From contig NZ_JANUGV010000005.1 of the NCBI RefSeq assembly GCF_024753215.1, positions 186,001 to 250,000 of the forward strand: a DNA stretch of 64,000 nt. The letters are read 5' to 3'. The notes beneath the pieces were generated by a model that was not told where the DNA came from, made no database searches, and worked only from the letters and a program-made list of their open reading frames with translations. Shown here in pieces: positions 9,229 to 17,877 of this stretch. How positions within the stretch are numbered: the first letter of the stretch is position 1; each line of letters begins with the position of its first letter. The stretch comes from Massilia solisilvae. GTDB lineage: Bacteria; Pseudomonadota; Gammaproteobacteria; Burkholderiales; Burkholderiaceae_D. The position numbers and the translations under genes are program-made.

Positions 9229-10670
9229 ATGCGCGCGCGCTGCGCTATGCCTCGCTGCTGGCGCTGCTCGGCTTGTCGGTGACGACCGCGGCCGCGCTGT
9301 ACCTGCAGGGAATGGGCGTGGCGCCGCGCGCGCTGGGGCCATACGTCGGCCAGCGCAGTGCGGGGCACAACCCGCTTGTCAGTGGCATCGGCAGCTGGCT
9401 GCAGGAGCGCTTGCTGTCGCTCGACCGCCGCAGACCCGGTCCGTACGCGATGCCCTCGTTTTCCGTCGGCGCCATGGCCATGCCGCCATCGCAAGCCAGC
9501 GACCAGGCCTGCTGGCGCACGCCGGGTTGCCGCCGGCTGCGCAAATTCGCCGGCAGCCCGGCCGATGTGCGTGCCTCCATGCAGGCGGCGCAGCCGGGCG
9601 ACGTGATCACGCTGCTCCCCGGAACCTACCGCTTTGGCGCCGTTCTGGCGGCGCTCGCCGCGGGCACGGAGCAGGCGCCGATCACCGTGCGCGCCGAGCG
9701 CCATGGCTCGGTGGTCGTCCAGTTCGACACGGTGGAGGGCTTCGCGGTATCCGGCCCGTGGTGGCGCTTCGAGAACCTGATCGTGCGCGGCGCCTGCGCA
9801 ATAGACGCGCGCTGCGAGCATGCGTTCCACGTGGCGGGCGACGCCCATCATTTCGTGGCCGTGAACAACACGATCAGCGACTTCAACGCGCACTTCAAGA
9901 TCAACGGCAGCGGTGGGCGCTTTCCGGACCATGGCCTCATCGACCACAACACGCTGGCCAATTCCGCGCCGCGCAAGACGGCCGGCCCGGTGACGCCGAT
10001 CGACCTGGTCGGCGCCAGCGGCTGGACCATTCGCGCCAACTACATTGCGGACTTCATCAAGGCGCAGGGCGACCGCGTCAGCTATGGCGCGTTTGCCAAG
10101 GGCGCCGGCGCGGGAACGATCGTCGAGCGCAACGTGGTGCTGTGCGAGCAGCGGCTGCAGGGCCAGCCCGGCCAGCGCGTCGGCCTGTCGTTTGGCGGCG
10201 GCGGAACCGGCAAACCATATTGCCGCGACCGCCGGTGCATCACCGAGCAGGACCACGGCGTCATCCGCGATAACCTCGTCGCCGCCTGCTCCGACGCCGG
10301 CATCTACATCAACAGCGCGGCCGACACGCAGATCATCCACAACACGCTGCTCGACACCGGCGGCATCGACGTGCGCTTTCCCGAGAGTGGCGCGGACGTG
10401 GTCGGCAACCTGGTCGATGGCACGATCCGCGCGCGCAACGGTGCGCGCGTGCGGGCCCTGGACAACCTGGACACGCCGATCGCTTACCTGTATGCGGGCT
10501 ATCACCCGGTGCGTCGCCTGTTCGAGAACGTGCGGGAGCTGAACCTGCGCTGGAAGGCGGCGCCGCCCAGGCGCGCCATCACCGCCGCGGCCGTGGACAT
10601 GTGCGGCAAGCTGCGGCCGGTGTGGGCGAGCTACGGCGCATTCGAGAATTTCGCAGACTGCGTACGGTAG
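9225..10670 (+). CDS. Right-handed parallel beta-helix protein, probably exported
   Basis: A 481-residue protein whose ATG overlaps the prsR stop (ATGA), so the two are translationally coupled. A basic N-terminus and hydrophobic helix (residues about 4-26) make a signal peptide or anchor. From about 100 on there are repeating Asn- and His-rich strands (GDVITLLPGTYRFG, NNTISDFNAHF, HNTLANS, RNVVL, RDNLVAACSDAGIYI, IIHNTLLDTG), typical of pectate-lyase-like beta-helices. Cysteines occur in pairs at several places, fitting an oxidising compartment. Proteins of this fold cleave, epimerise or bind polysaccharides. Its coupling to prsR suggests a role on the locus polymer, but no catalytic triad can be assigned from sequence alone. 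Confidence 0.8.
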   Translation: MNARALRYASLLALLGLSVTTAAALYLQGMGVAPRALGPYVGQRSAGHNPLVSGIGSWLQERLLSLDRRRPGPYAMPSFSVGAMAMPPSQASDQACWRTPGCRRLRKFAGSPADVRASMQAAQPGDVITLLPGTYRFGAVLAALAAGTEQAPITVRAERHGSVVVQFDTVEGFAVSGPWWRFENLIVRGACAIDARCEHAFHVAGDAHHFVAVNNTISDFNAHFKINGSGGRFPDHGLIDHNTLANSAPRKTAGPVTPIDLVGASGWTIRANYIADFIKAQGDRVSYGAFAKGAGAGTIVERNVVLCEQRLQGQPGQRVGLSFGGGGTGKPYCRDRRCITEQDHGVIRDNLVAACSDAGIYINSAADTQIIHNTLLDTGGIDVRFPESGADVVGNLVDGTIRARNGARVRALDNLDTPIAYLYAGYHPVRRLFENVRELNLRWKAAPPRRAITAAAVDMCGKLRPVWASYGAFENFADCVR

Positions 10671-10765
10671 GGTGGGCGCGTTTCCCGCCCACGCGTTCAA
10701 GCGGCGGTCGGGTTCCTGCAAAACTTGAGCTGGACGCGTGGGCAGGAGAACCTGCCCACCCTACG
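10667..10765. repeat. REP-like palindromic repeat between convergent genes
   Basis: Two hairpin units bound by GTAGGGTGGGC at the left and GCCCACCCTAC at the right. The left unit pairs GGTGGGCG with CGCCCAC-type bases; the right unit pairs GTGGGCAGG with CCTGCCCAC, and each has an inner ACGCGT. The same unit occurs at 41502-41579 and 49688-49777. The TAG inside each outer end supplies the stop codon of the flanking gene: the beta-helix gene on the left and hydrolase 1 on the right. It may also act as a bidirectional transcription stop. Confidence 0.8.
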
Positions 10766-11597
10766 ACCTGACCGCGCTCCACGCACAGGTCCACTCGACG
10801 ATCTGGTCGTGCCACTCGCGCCGCGAGCAGGTATGGTCGGCCTTGGGCAGGGTGTAGTGCGTGAAGCGGCTTTCCCCGAGCAGCTTTTCCCACGCCCGCG
10901 TGGACGCGAGATCGGCAAACTCCTGCGCGGTCAGGTCGGCGCCGCTCAGCATGATGAGCACCTCGCCCTGGAAGGAACGCAACGCCGCGTGCATGCGCTC
11001 CGGCAGGGTCATCGCCACGTCGTCGCGCTGGCCGACCCCGAGCGCCTTGCGCGCCAGTGCCGCAAACGATGCCATCGCGGCGCGGTATTCGAAGCGGCCA
11101 TCCAGCACCTTGGCCCAGAATGCGCGTTCGAGCACCCGAGCGCCGTAGTAGTGCCTGAACGTGGCCCTGGCCGCGCCTTCCTCGGTGCGTACCCACGGAT
11201 TGAGCAGGGCCAGCGCTCGCACTCGTTGGTCGCCCGGCGCGTACATCGCCGCGGCGCTCGCGCCGTCGCACAGTCCCCACAGCACAATCTCTTCCAGGGC
11301 GGGCGACTCGGCGACGAACCTGTCGATGGCCGCCCGGATGTCGTCGTTGACCGACTCGAAGTGCCGCATCCCGCCTTCGCTGTCGCCCATGCCGCGGTAG
11401 TCGAAACGCATGGCGGGGATGCCGGCTGCGGCCAGGCTACGCGCCAGCAGGGTGAACTGGCGGTGGCTGCCGGCGCGGTACTGCGGGCCGCCGACCACGA
11501 TCAGCACGCCGCGCCTTGCCGGTCGCGCGCTCTGGCTGAGGATCCCGTACAGCCAGTCGCCGCCGCACGGGAACGCGAATGCGCGCTCCTCAAGCAT
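10761..11597 (-). CDS. Alpha/beta hydrolase 1, exosortase A system-associated
   Basis: A 278-residue alpha/beta hydrolase-fold protein of the TIGR03100 type. Seen: VLIVVGGPQYRAGSHRQF after strand 3, FDYRGMGDSEGG, and a nucleophile elbow GLCDG at residues 108-112 with Cys110 where most hydrolases have Ser. A late His lies in LPKADHTCSRRE. A Cys nucleophile suggests thioester or acyl-transfer chemistry, but this is inference. Its start overlaps the end of hydrolase 2 by 8 bases, so the two are coupled and always co-occur in XrtA loci. Likely substrate: an acyl group delivered by the nearby carrier protein or CoA ligase. Substrate and product are unknown. Confidence 0.88.
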   Translation of the reverse strand: MLEERAFAFPCGGDWLYGILSQSARPARRGVLIVVGGPQYRAGSHRQFTLLARSLAAAGIPAMRFDYRGMGDSEGGMRHFESVNDDIRAAIDRFVAESPALEEIVLWGLCDGASAAAMYAPGDQRVRALALLNPWVRTEEGAARATFRHYYGARVLERAFWAKVLDGRFEYRAAMASFAALARKALGVGQRDDVAMTLPERMHAALRSFQGEVLIMLSGADLTAQEFADLASTRAWEKLLGESRFTHYTLPKADHTCSRREWHDQIVEWTCAWSAVRS

Positions 11598-12432
11598 GTG
11601 CGGCCTCCCGGCAGGCGTTGACGGTGGCCTCCACCAGCTGCGGGCATTCCGCAATCTCGGGCGTGGCCCAGAAGCTCGGTCCGCAGACGGTTTCGGCATG
11701 CAGATCGGCGCCTTTGTCGCGCCATGCAGAGGCGACGCGGCCCGCGGCGGGCGAGAGCGGTTGCCCTGGCGCGGCCACCACCTCGAACCAGTGCACGGGG
11801 CAGCGGGGCGGCGCGAGCGCGACGGCCTCGAGCTGGTCCATCGGCAGGGCCAGTCCCGGCGCCAGGTCGTAGCCGGCGATTTCAATCGTGCTGCCGCCGC
11901 GCAGCAGCGCGCGCAGCGATCCGGTGCTCGTTGTCGCACCGTCTTGCTGCAGCAGGTCACCGGCAAGGCGAAGCCGCAGCAGCTGGGTCAGGTAGCCGCT
12001 GCCGCTCAACACGGGTTGCCACAGCAGCAGGCGGTCAGCGGGAAGGGCATCGCCTTGCACGCAGTCGAGCGCGAGCAGGGCGCCAAGGCGCAGCCCCCAC
12101 AGGCCGGGCTGCATGCCCAGCCGCGCGCGCAGCCAGGCGCTGGCGAGGGCGACGTCGCGTTTCCAGGTGTCCCAGCGCGCGTCGCCGAACTCGCCGCTGC
12201 TGTCGCCGCAGCCGTGCAGGTCCAGCTGCAGCACCGCCACGCCACTGGCGGCCAGCGCGCGCGCGGCCAGCGCGGACATGCGGCGCGCGCGGTTCATCTC
12301 TTCGGCAAAGGGATGGATGTACACCAGCGCGGCGCGGCAGGGGCCGGCCGGGTGATGGAACAGGCAAAAGCGCGGCCCGGCGCTCGCGTCGAGATAGATC
12401 GGTTCAGCAGGCGCGTGTCCGGGCAGCGCCAT
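11590..12432 (-). CDS. Alpha/beta hydrolase-fold protein 2, exosortase A system-associated
   Basis: A 280-residue protein of the TIGR03101 type. The fold is recognisable from ALVYIHPFAEEMNRAR and LQLDLHGCGDSSGEF, but the position of the nucleophile in the elbow GLRLG (residues 113-117) is Arg115, so ordinary Ser hydrolase chemistry is not possible there. It may be a non-catalytic partner of hydrolase 1 or use another mechanism. It lies three bases downstream of the acyl carrier gene and overlaps hydrolase 1 by 8 bases, so the four-gene set (carrier, hydrolase 2, hydrolase 1, acyltransferase-like protein) is one operon. Confidence 0.87.
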   Translation of the reverse strand: MALPGHAPAEPIYLDASAGPRFCLFHHPAGPCRAALVYIHPFAEEMNRARRMSALAARALAASGVAVLQLDLHGCGDSSGEFGDARWDTWKRDVALASAWLRARLGMQPGLWGLRLGALLALDCVQGDALPADRLLLWQPVLSGSGYLTQLLRLRLAGDLLQQDGATTSTGSLRALLRGGSTIEIAGYDLAPGLALPMDQLEAVALAPPRCPVHWFEVVAAPGQPLSPAAGRVASAWRDKGADLHAETVCGPSFWATPEIAECPQLVEATVNACREAAHA

Positions 12433-12435
12433 CGT

Positions 12436-12681
12436 TCATGCCGCTTTCTCTTCGACGAATTTGGCCAGGCTGCCCAGCGTTTCGAAGGTGCTGGCGCTGA
12501 TGTCGTCGTCGTCCACCGCGATGCCGAAGCGCTCTTCGAGTGCGCCGAGCAGCGTGACGACCGCCATCGAATCGAGTTCGGGCAGGCTGCCGAGCAGCGG
12601 CGACTCGGCGGTGAGCGCTTCCCCGGCCGGGCCGAGGTTGAGCACATCGATCAGGACATTTTTAACGTCGTTCAGGTACAT
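12436..12681 (-). CDS. Acyl carrier protein of the exosortase locus
   Basis: An 81-residue acyl carrier domain. The phosphopantetheine attachment site is Ser38 in ELDSMAVV, with the usual acidic helices (LEERFGIAVDDDDISAS) around it. Such a carrier holds an acyl or aminoacyl thioester for neighbouring enzymes. It is separate from any fatty acid synthesis genes and is embedded with the hydrolases, the acyltransferase-like gene and, divergently, an acyl-CoA ligase, so it probably serves a dedicated pathway of the XrtA locus. The start is the ATG at 12681, 8 bases after the upstream gene ends. Confidence 0.9.
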   Translation of the reverse strand: MYLNDVKNVLIDVLNLGPAGEALTAESPLLGSLPELDSMAVVTLLGALEERFGIAVDDDDISASTFETLGSLAKFVEEKAA

Positions 12682-12689
12682 GGTTGCTT

Positions 12690-13736
12690 TCAAGGGGAAG
12701 GGTGCGCGGCCTGCCGCGAGCGTGCGGTGGACGCCAGCAACGTGTGCAGGCGGCGCAGCCCGGGCCATCGGTAAACGTTCACATGGTACATAGTACGCAC
12801 ATCTTCCGTCCAGCGCAGGTGCCAGTCCATCACGCGGCCGTAGAACTCGAGGCGCCTGAACCTGCCCTCGTCGAACAGGCGCCGGCAGGCCTCTTCGCGC
12901 ATCAGCAGCGTCGGCGACAGGGCGTTCGGCACACGCTCGTCGTAGGCCGTCTTGAGCACGACGATGCTGTCCGCGTCTTCCACGCACAGGTCGGCCGCGA
13001 CCAGCTGGTCGCCAAAGTAGTAGCGATAGACGCTGCCTTTGCCGCGAGCGCAGAAGTTCTCCAGCATCGTGCGGTAGTAGCGGCCCTGCGCGTTGCCGGC
13101 ATCGACCGCGGTGCCGCGGGCCGCCTTCCAGCCCGAGCCCTCCAGCCGCCCGTAGTCCTCCACTGCCGCCGCAATGTCCCGTGCGTCGCGGCAGACCACG
13201 AGGCGGGTGGGGATGCCGTCCCTGGCCAGGCGCGCGCGCTGCTTCTTCAGGTTGGCGCGCAGGTTCTTGCCGCGGTTGTTCCAATACGTGTCGAAGCTGC
13301 CCTCGATCGTGACGCGCGCGGTGTCGATGTAGTCGAGCGTGCGCACGCTGCCGCAATCGGCGGGGCGTGCGTGCATTGCGGGGTCCAGCTGCGTGATGCC
13401 GAACACGAGCGGGAAACCCGGAAGGGCGCGCATCAGGCCTTGCGCCAGCCGCTCCATGTCAAGCCCGGGGCGCTGCAGCCACAGGCCGATGGGCGCCTGC
13501 GCGGGCTGGAAGGTCGACCAGCCAGCGCGGCCGGCGGGGACTATCAGCGCCATCGCCACGGTTTCGCCGTCCATCCGGCAGCGCGCAAGCAGCTCGCGCC
13601 CGGTGCTGAACTGCGCCAGCAGCGGCGCGACGAAATCGGCCGCCAGCAGCGACGGCGCGCCGCAGCGGCGGTGCAGCTGCTGCCAGAGCGTGGCATGTTC
13701 GGCAAAGTGCGCGGCGGGGAGCACGGTCCAGCTCAT
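12690..13736 (-). CDS. GNAT/FemAB-like acyltransferase of the exosortase locus
   Basis: A 348-residue protein with the double GNAT-like architecture of FemAB/CelD acyltransferases. Conserved-looking parts: SFDTYWNNRGKNLRANLKKQ (central domain), GRLEGSGWKA, and a C-terminal GNAT core (VYRYYFGDQLVAADLCVE, LLMREEACRRLF, RRLEFYGRVMDWHLRW). Family members move acyl or aminoacyl groups onto amines. The gene overlaps the DegT-family gene by four bases and precedes the carrier protein gene, which suggests that it acylates an amine made by the DegT-like enzyme using carrier-bound acyl groups. That link is inference. It is distinct from the FemAB-type XrtA gene at 32219-33313. Confidence 0.78.
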   Translation of the reverse strand: MSWTVLPAAHFAEHATLWQQLHRRCGAPSLLAADFVAPLLAQFSTGRELLARCRMDGETVAMALIVPAGRAGWSTFQPAQAPIGLWLQRPGLDMERLAQGLMRALPGFPLVFGITQLDPAMHARPADCGSVRTLDYIDTARVTIEGSFDTYWNNRGKNLRANLKKQRARLARDGIPTRLVVCRDARDIAAAVEDYGRLEGSGWKAARGTAVDAGNAQGRYYRTMLENFCARGKGSVYRYYFGDQLVAADLCVEDADSIVVLKTAYDERVPNALSPTLLMREEACRRLFDEGRFRRLEFYGRVMDWHLRWTEDVRTMYHVNVYRWPGLRRLHTLLASTARSRQAAHPSP

Positions 13737-14908
13737 GCCAGCGCCTTCCTGATCGTTTCGATCATCCACGCCAGTTCCTGCTCCTGCAGCTCCTGGTGGC
13801 AGGCGAATCCGACCACGTGCCGCGACAGCCGCGCGCTGGTCGCACAGACGCTGTCGTCCACGCCTTGCCACAGCGGCAGCCCAAAGCGGACCACCGGCAC
13901 GCCGGCCTGGCGCAGGCGCTCGCACAGGGCCTCGGGATCGTCCGCCAGGAACGGGAACACCCAGGGGCATGTGCCGTCCGGCAGGCGCGGGTACAGCGCC
14001 CGGCCGCCGGGCAGGCCGCGCAGGTTGGCGTCGATGCGTTCGTAGTTGGCCCTGCGCGCAGCGGCAATCCGGGCCGGCGACGCAAGGCGCGTCACCAGCC
14101 GCGCGAACCACGACGAGCGCTTGTCGATCCAGCGCGGGTCGAAATTGAAACTGCTGTCCGACGAGTCGGGCGCAAGCGGCACGGCGCCGGCCTTCGTCCG
14201 CCGCTTGAGCATTCCCCACGCCGCATCCCTGGCCTTCATGGGCAGCCAGAGCGCGGCGCGCGCGGCCCGCAGGCGCCCGTGGGCGAATGCCTTCTCCAGC
14301 GATGCGAGGGCGATCTTGGCCTCGAACCCGGGTCCCGCCGAGCGCAGCGCCACCTGGCGCAGGCTGTGGCGCGCCGACACCAGCAGGCCGCCCTCGTAAA
14401 TCGGCAGGAATTTCATGCTGCTGGCGATCGCGTAGTCGCCCCAGGCGCCAACCGGGCGGCCCTGGTGCTCGCCGATGAGGCAGTGCGCGCAGTCCTCCAG
14501 CAGCCTTATGCCGCGCGCGTCGCACAGGGCGCGCAGGGTCGCGATCTCGGGCTGGGGAAAGCCGAAGTAGTGCGTCACCACCAGCACGCGGACCGTGTCG
14601 TCGAGCTTGTCCACGATGTCGGCCAGGTCGGCGCTGGTGTCGGCACGCAGCTGGTAGAACACCGGCTGCGCGCCGCGCCACAGCACCGGCGGGACCATGG
14701 ACGGGCTGTGCCAGGCCGGTACCAGCACCTTGTCGCCGGCCTTGATGCCCATCTCGCGCAGCGCCAGCCCGATCGCAATGCGGCCGCTGGTGACGAAGCG
14801 CGCCTCGCCCGCGTCCAGCACCGAGCGGGTGCGCGTGCCCCGCGCGCGGCGCAGTGCGCTGAACGACAGCACCGGGGACAATGGAATCGGGCGGGTGGCG
14901 TGACTCAT
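13733..14908 (-). CDS. DegT/DnrJ/EryC1/StrS-family PLP aminotransferase
   Basis: A 391-residue fold-type I PLP enzyme. The expected internal-aldimine Lys is Lys166 in ASSMKFLPIYEGG, with LLEDCAHCLIGEH supplying the cofactor-binding Asp, and a substrate region GDKVLVPAWHSPSMV. Family members aminate keto sugars or act as sugar dehydratases. Here it is the first gene of a minus-strand operon with the acyltransferase-like protein, carrier protein and two hydrolases. The likely role is formation of an amino group that is then acylated, either on a sugar precursor or on a small molecule. No sugar 4,6-dehydratase or other keto-sugar-forming gene sits beside it, so the substrate is open. Confidence 0.83.
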   Translation of the reverse strand: MSHATRPIPLSPVLSFSALRRARGTRTRSVLDAGEARFVTSGRIAIGLALREMGIKAGDKVLVPAWHSPSMVPPVLWRGAQPVFYQLRADTSADLADIVDKLDDTVRVLVVTHYFGFPQPEIATLRALCDARGIRLLEDCAHCLIGEHQGRPVGAWGDYAIASSMKFLPIYEGGLLVSARHSLRQVALRSAGPGFEAKIALASLEKAFAHGRLRAARAALWLPMKARDAAWGMLKRRTKAGAVPLAPDSSDSSFNFDPRWIDKRSSWFARLVTRLASPARIAAARRANYERIDANLRGLPGGRALYPRLPDGTCPWVFPFLADDPEALCERLRQAGVPVVRFGLPLWQGVDDSVCATSARLSRHVVGFACHQELQEQELAWMIETIRKALA

Positions 14909-15053
14909 GGGCCGAGTATAGATCGAGTGTTAAAAAATTTGCCACGAGATATGTCCGAAACTAAACAATCGTCTGCGGCCACCGACCACAAACTGTTAAG
15001 ATTGCGGCCTGTCTTGCGCCACGCCCAGCGCGGCGCGCGAATACGTTCCGCCT
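14909..15053. promoter_or_regulatory. Divergent promoter region with a TGTCCGAAA motif
   Basis: This 145-base gap must drive the DegT operon leftwards and the acyl-CoA ligase operon rightwards. It contains TGTCCGAAACTAAACAAT at 14952-14969, similar to TGTCGGAAAACCTTACAC at 40413-40430 and TGTCCGAAAGGAAATTT on the minus strand at 47230-47246. Reading leftwards there is GTGGCA about 50 bases before the DegT start, a good -24 half, but the -12 half is poor (TTAAC in place of TTGC). I infer PrsR-linked control from the shared motif; the promoter class is not settled. Confidence 0.4.
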
Positions 15054-16634
15054 ATGCCAGTCCTGATCCACGACGTCATTTTTGAAACCGCCGCCCGCAC
15101 CCCGCAAGCCGCCGCGCTCGCCTACGGGCACGAGCGGCTCGACTACGCGGCGCTGGCCGCTGCCGTGCGCCGCGCCGCCGGCGCGTTGCTCGCCGCCGGC
15201 GTGAAGCGTGCCGACCGGGTCGCCGTGTATCTCGAAAAGCGGATCGAGAACGTGGCCGCGATGTACGGCGCCAGCCTGGCCGGCGCCGTGTTCGTGCCGG
15301 TGAACCCGCTGCTCAAGGCCGAGCAGGTGGCGCACATCCTTGCCGACTGCAACGTGCGGGTGCTGGTGACCTCGCCCGAGCGCCTTGCGCAGCTCGATGG
15401 CGTGCTGGCGCGCTGCCCGGACCTGCGCACCGTGTTCGTGACCGGCCCGGCGCGCGACGACGCGGCGCCGGTGCGCTCGTGGGAAGCGGCGCAGGCCGAG
15501 CCGTCGGCGCAGCAGCTCGCAAGCCGCCGCGTGATCGATGCCGACATGGCAGCAATCCTGTATACCTCCGGCAGCACCGGCAAGCCGAAGGGCGTGGTGC
15601 TGTCGCACCGGAACATGGTGGCGGGCGCGCAGAGCGTGGCCAGCTACCTCGAGATCACCGCCAGCGACCGCATCCTGTCGGTGCTGCCGCTCAGCTTCGA
15701 CTACGGGCTGTCCCAGCTCACCACCGCGTTCCTGCACGGCGCGGCCGTGGTGCTGATGAACCACCTGTTCGCGCGCGATATCGTGAAGATGGTCGCCGCC
15801 GAGCGCATCACGGGCCTGGCTGCGGTGCCGCCGCTGTGGATCCAGCTGGCCGCGCTGCCCTGGCCGCAGCCGAATACGCTGCGCTTCCTGACCAATTCCG
15901 GCGGCGCCATGCCGCGCCCGACCGTGGCGGCGCTGCGCGCGGCGCTGCCCGGGGCCGACCTGTTCCTGATGTACGGCCTGACCGAGGCGTTTCGCTCGAC
16001 CTACCTGCCGCCGTCCGAACTGGAGCGCCGCCCTGATTCGATGGGCCGCGCGATCCCCAACGCCGAGGTGATGGTGGTGCGCCCGGACGGCACGCCGTGC
16101 GCGCCGAACGAGCCTGGCGAGCTGGTGCATCGCGGTGCGCTGGTCTCGCTCGGCTACTGGAACGACCCGGTCAAGACGGCCGAGCGCTTCAAGCCGGCGC
16201 CCGGTCAGGACCCGGCGCTGCCGATCACCGAAATGGCCGTGTGGTCGGGCGACACCGTGCGCATGGACGAAGAGGGCTACCTGTACTTCATCGGCCGCAG
16301 CGACGATATGATCAAGGTGTCCGGCTACCGCATCAGCCCCACCGAGGTCGAGGAGGCGGTGCATGCGACCGGCCTGGTGCAGGAAGTGGCCGCGTTCGGC
16401 GTGCCGCACCCGGCGCTGGGGCAGGCGATCGTGCTGCTCGCCGTCGCGCGCGAGGCCACGCTGGAGCCGGCGGCGCTGCTCAAGGAGTGCCAGCGTCGCC
16501 TGCCGGCGTACATGGTGCCCGCGCACGTCGAGGTGCGGGGCGAACCGTTCCCGCGCAACCCGAACGGCAAGATCGACCGCACGCTGCTGCGCCAATCCTT
16601 CATGACCTTGTTCGACAAAGCCTCCAATCCATGA
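15054..16634 (+). CDS. Acyl-CoA ligase (AMP-forming), exosortase A system-associated
   Basis: A 526-residue adenylate-forming enzyme of the TIGR03098 type. Motifs: ILYTSGSTGKPKGVVLSHRN at residues 168-187, YGLTEAF around 305, and the late GRSDDMIKVSGYRISPTEVEE with the catalytic Lys in NPNGKIDR near the end. It activates a carboxylic acid as acyl-AMP and transfers it to CoA or to a carrier thiol. The carrier protein encoded divergently is an obvious acceptor. The gene overlaps the PLP decarboxylase by four bases (ATGA). The acid substrate cannot be read from the sequence. Confidence 0.92.
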   Translation: MPVLIHDVIFETAARTPQAAALAYGHERLDYAALAAAVRRAAGALLAAGVKRADRVAVYLEKRIENVAAMYGASLAGAVFVPVNPLLKAEQVAHILADCNVRVLVTSPERLAQLDGVLARCPDLRTVFVTGPARDDAAPVRSWEAAQAEPSAQQLASRRVIDADMAAILYTSGSTGKPKGVVLSHRNMVAGAQSVASYLEITASDRILSVLPLSFDYGLSQLTTAFLHGAAVVLMNHLFARDIVKMVAAERITGLAAVPPLWIQLAALPWPQPNTLRFLTNSGGAMPRPTVAALRAALPGADLFLMYGLTEAFRSTYLPPSELERRPDSMGRAIPNAEVMVVRPDGTPCAPNEPGELVHRGALVSLGYWNDPVKTAERFKPAPGQDPALPITEMAVWSGDTVRMDEEGYLYFIGRSDDMIKVSGYRISPTEVEEAVHATGLVQEVAAFGVPHPALGQAIVLLAVAREATLEPAALLKECQRRLPAYMVPAHVEVRGEPFPRNPNGKIDRTLLRQSFMTLFDKASNP

Positions 16635-17866
16635 GCTCCACCAAACCAGTCCACGCCGCCCAGAGCCGGTTCCCGGTCGTTGACGGCGTCCTCCACGTGG
16701 GCAGCGTGCCGCTCACCCGCCTGGCACAGCGGGTCGGCCGCACGCCCTTCTACGCCTACGACCGCAAGGTGGTGAGCGACCGCGTGCGCCAGGTGCGCGA
16801 CTGCCTGCCGGACGGCGTGCGCCTGCACTATTCGATCAAGGCCAACCCGATGCCGGCGCTGGTGCAGCACATGGCCGCGCTGGTGGACGGGCTGGACGTG
16901 GCTTCCGGCGGCGAACTGAAAATCGCGCTGGACGCCGGCATGGCGCCCGAATGCATCAGCTTTGCCGGCCCCGGCAAGTCCGACGCCGAACTGGCGCAGG
17001 CGGTGGCGGCCGGCGTGCACGTGCACGCGGAGTCGGAGCGCGAACTGCATGCGTTGGCGCGCATCGGCCAGGAGCTCGGCATCGCCCCGCTGGTGGTCGT
17101 CCGCGTCAATCCCGACTTCGAGCTCAAGGGCTCGGGCATGCGCATGGGCGGCGGCGCCAAGCAGTTCGGCATCGACGCCGAGGAGATGCCGCGCGTGCTG
17201 GCGCTCGCCGCCGGGCTGGGGCTGGACGTGCTGGGTTTTCACATCTTCAGCGGATCGCAGAGCCTGAAGGCCGAGGCGATCGTCGAAGCGCAGGCGCAGA
17301 CCTTTGCGCTGGCCGAGCGGCTGGCGCAGTCTTGCCAGAACCCGGTGCGGGTGCTGAACATCGGCGGCGGCTTCGGCATTCCCTATTTTCCCGGCGAGGC
17401 GCCGCTCGACCTGGCGCCGATCGCGGCGCACCTGCGCCAGGCCCTGCCGCGCGTGCAGGCGGCGCTGCCGCAGGCCGAAGTGTCGATCGAGCTGGGGCGC
17501 TACCTGGTGGGCGAAGCCGGGGTGTACGTGGCCCGCGTGGTGGACCGCAAGGTCTCGCGCGGCCAGGTGTTCCTGGTCACCGACGGCGGCCTGCACCACC
17601 ACCTTGCCGCATCCGGCAATTTCGGCCAGGTGATCCGCAAGAACTACCCGGTTGCGATCGGCAACCGCATGGATGGCGGCCAGGCCGAGGTGGTGTCCGT
17701 GGTCGGCCCGCTGTGCACGCCGCTTGACCTGTTGGCGGACAAGATGGAGCTGCCGCGCGCGGACGTAGGGGACCTGGTGGTCGTGTTCCAGTCCGGCGCC
17801 TACGGCATCTCGGCCAGTCCCGCTGGTTTCCTGAGCCACCCGAACGCTGTCGAAGTCCTCGTCTGA
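16631..17866 (+). CDS. PLP-dependent decarboxylase, exosortase A system-associated
   Basis: A 411-residue fold-type III (alanine racemase-like barrel) decarboxylase of the TIGR03099 type, related to diaminopimelate and ornithine decarboxylases. The PLP Lys is Lys70 in HYSIKANPMPALV. Other landmarks are the glycine-rich phosphate loop GGGFGIPYF and the C-terminal GPLCTPLDLL with the active-site Cys. It should remove the alpha-carboxylate of an amino acid to give an amine. Coupled to an acyl-CoA ligase, it suggests synthesis of an amide or acylated amine. It starts at ATG 16631, overlapping the ligase stop. The amino acid used is unknown. Confidence 0.92.
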   Translation: MSSTKPVHAAQSRFPVVDGVLHVGSVPLTRLAQRVGRTPFYAYDRKVVSDRVRQVRDCLPDGVRLHYSIKANPMPALVQHMAALVDGLDVASGGELKIALDAGMAPECISFAGPGKSDAELAQAVAAGVHVHAESERELHALARIGQELGIAPLVVVRVNPDFELKGSGMRMGGGAKQFGIDAEEMPRVLALAAGLGLDVLGFHIFSGSQSLKAEAIVEAQAQTFALAERLAQSCQNPVRVLNIGGGFGIPYFPGEAPLDLAPIAAHLRQALPRVQAALPQAEVSIELGRYLVGEAGVYVARVVDRKVSRGQVFLVTDGGLHHHLAASGNFGQVIRKNYPVAIGNRMDGGQAEVVSVVGPLCTPLDLLADKMELPRADVGDLVVVFQSGAYGISASPAGFLSHPNAVEVLV

Positions 17867-17877
17867 AGGAGTAGCGC

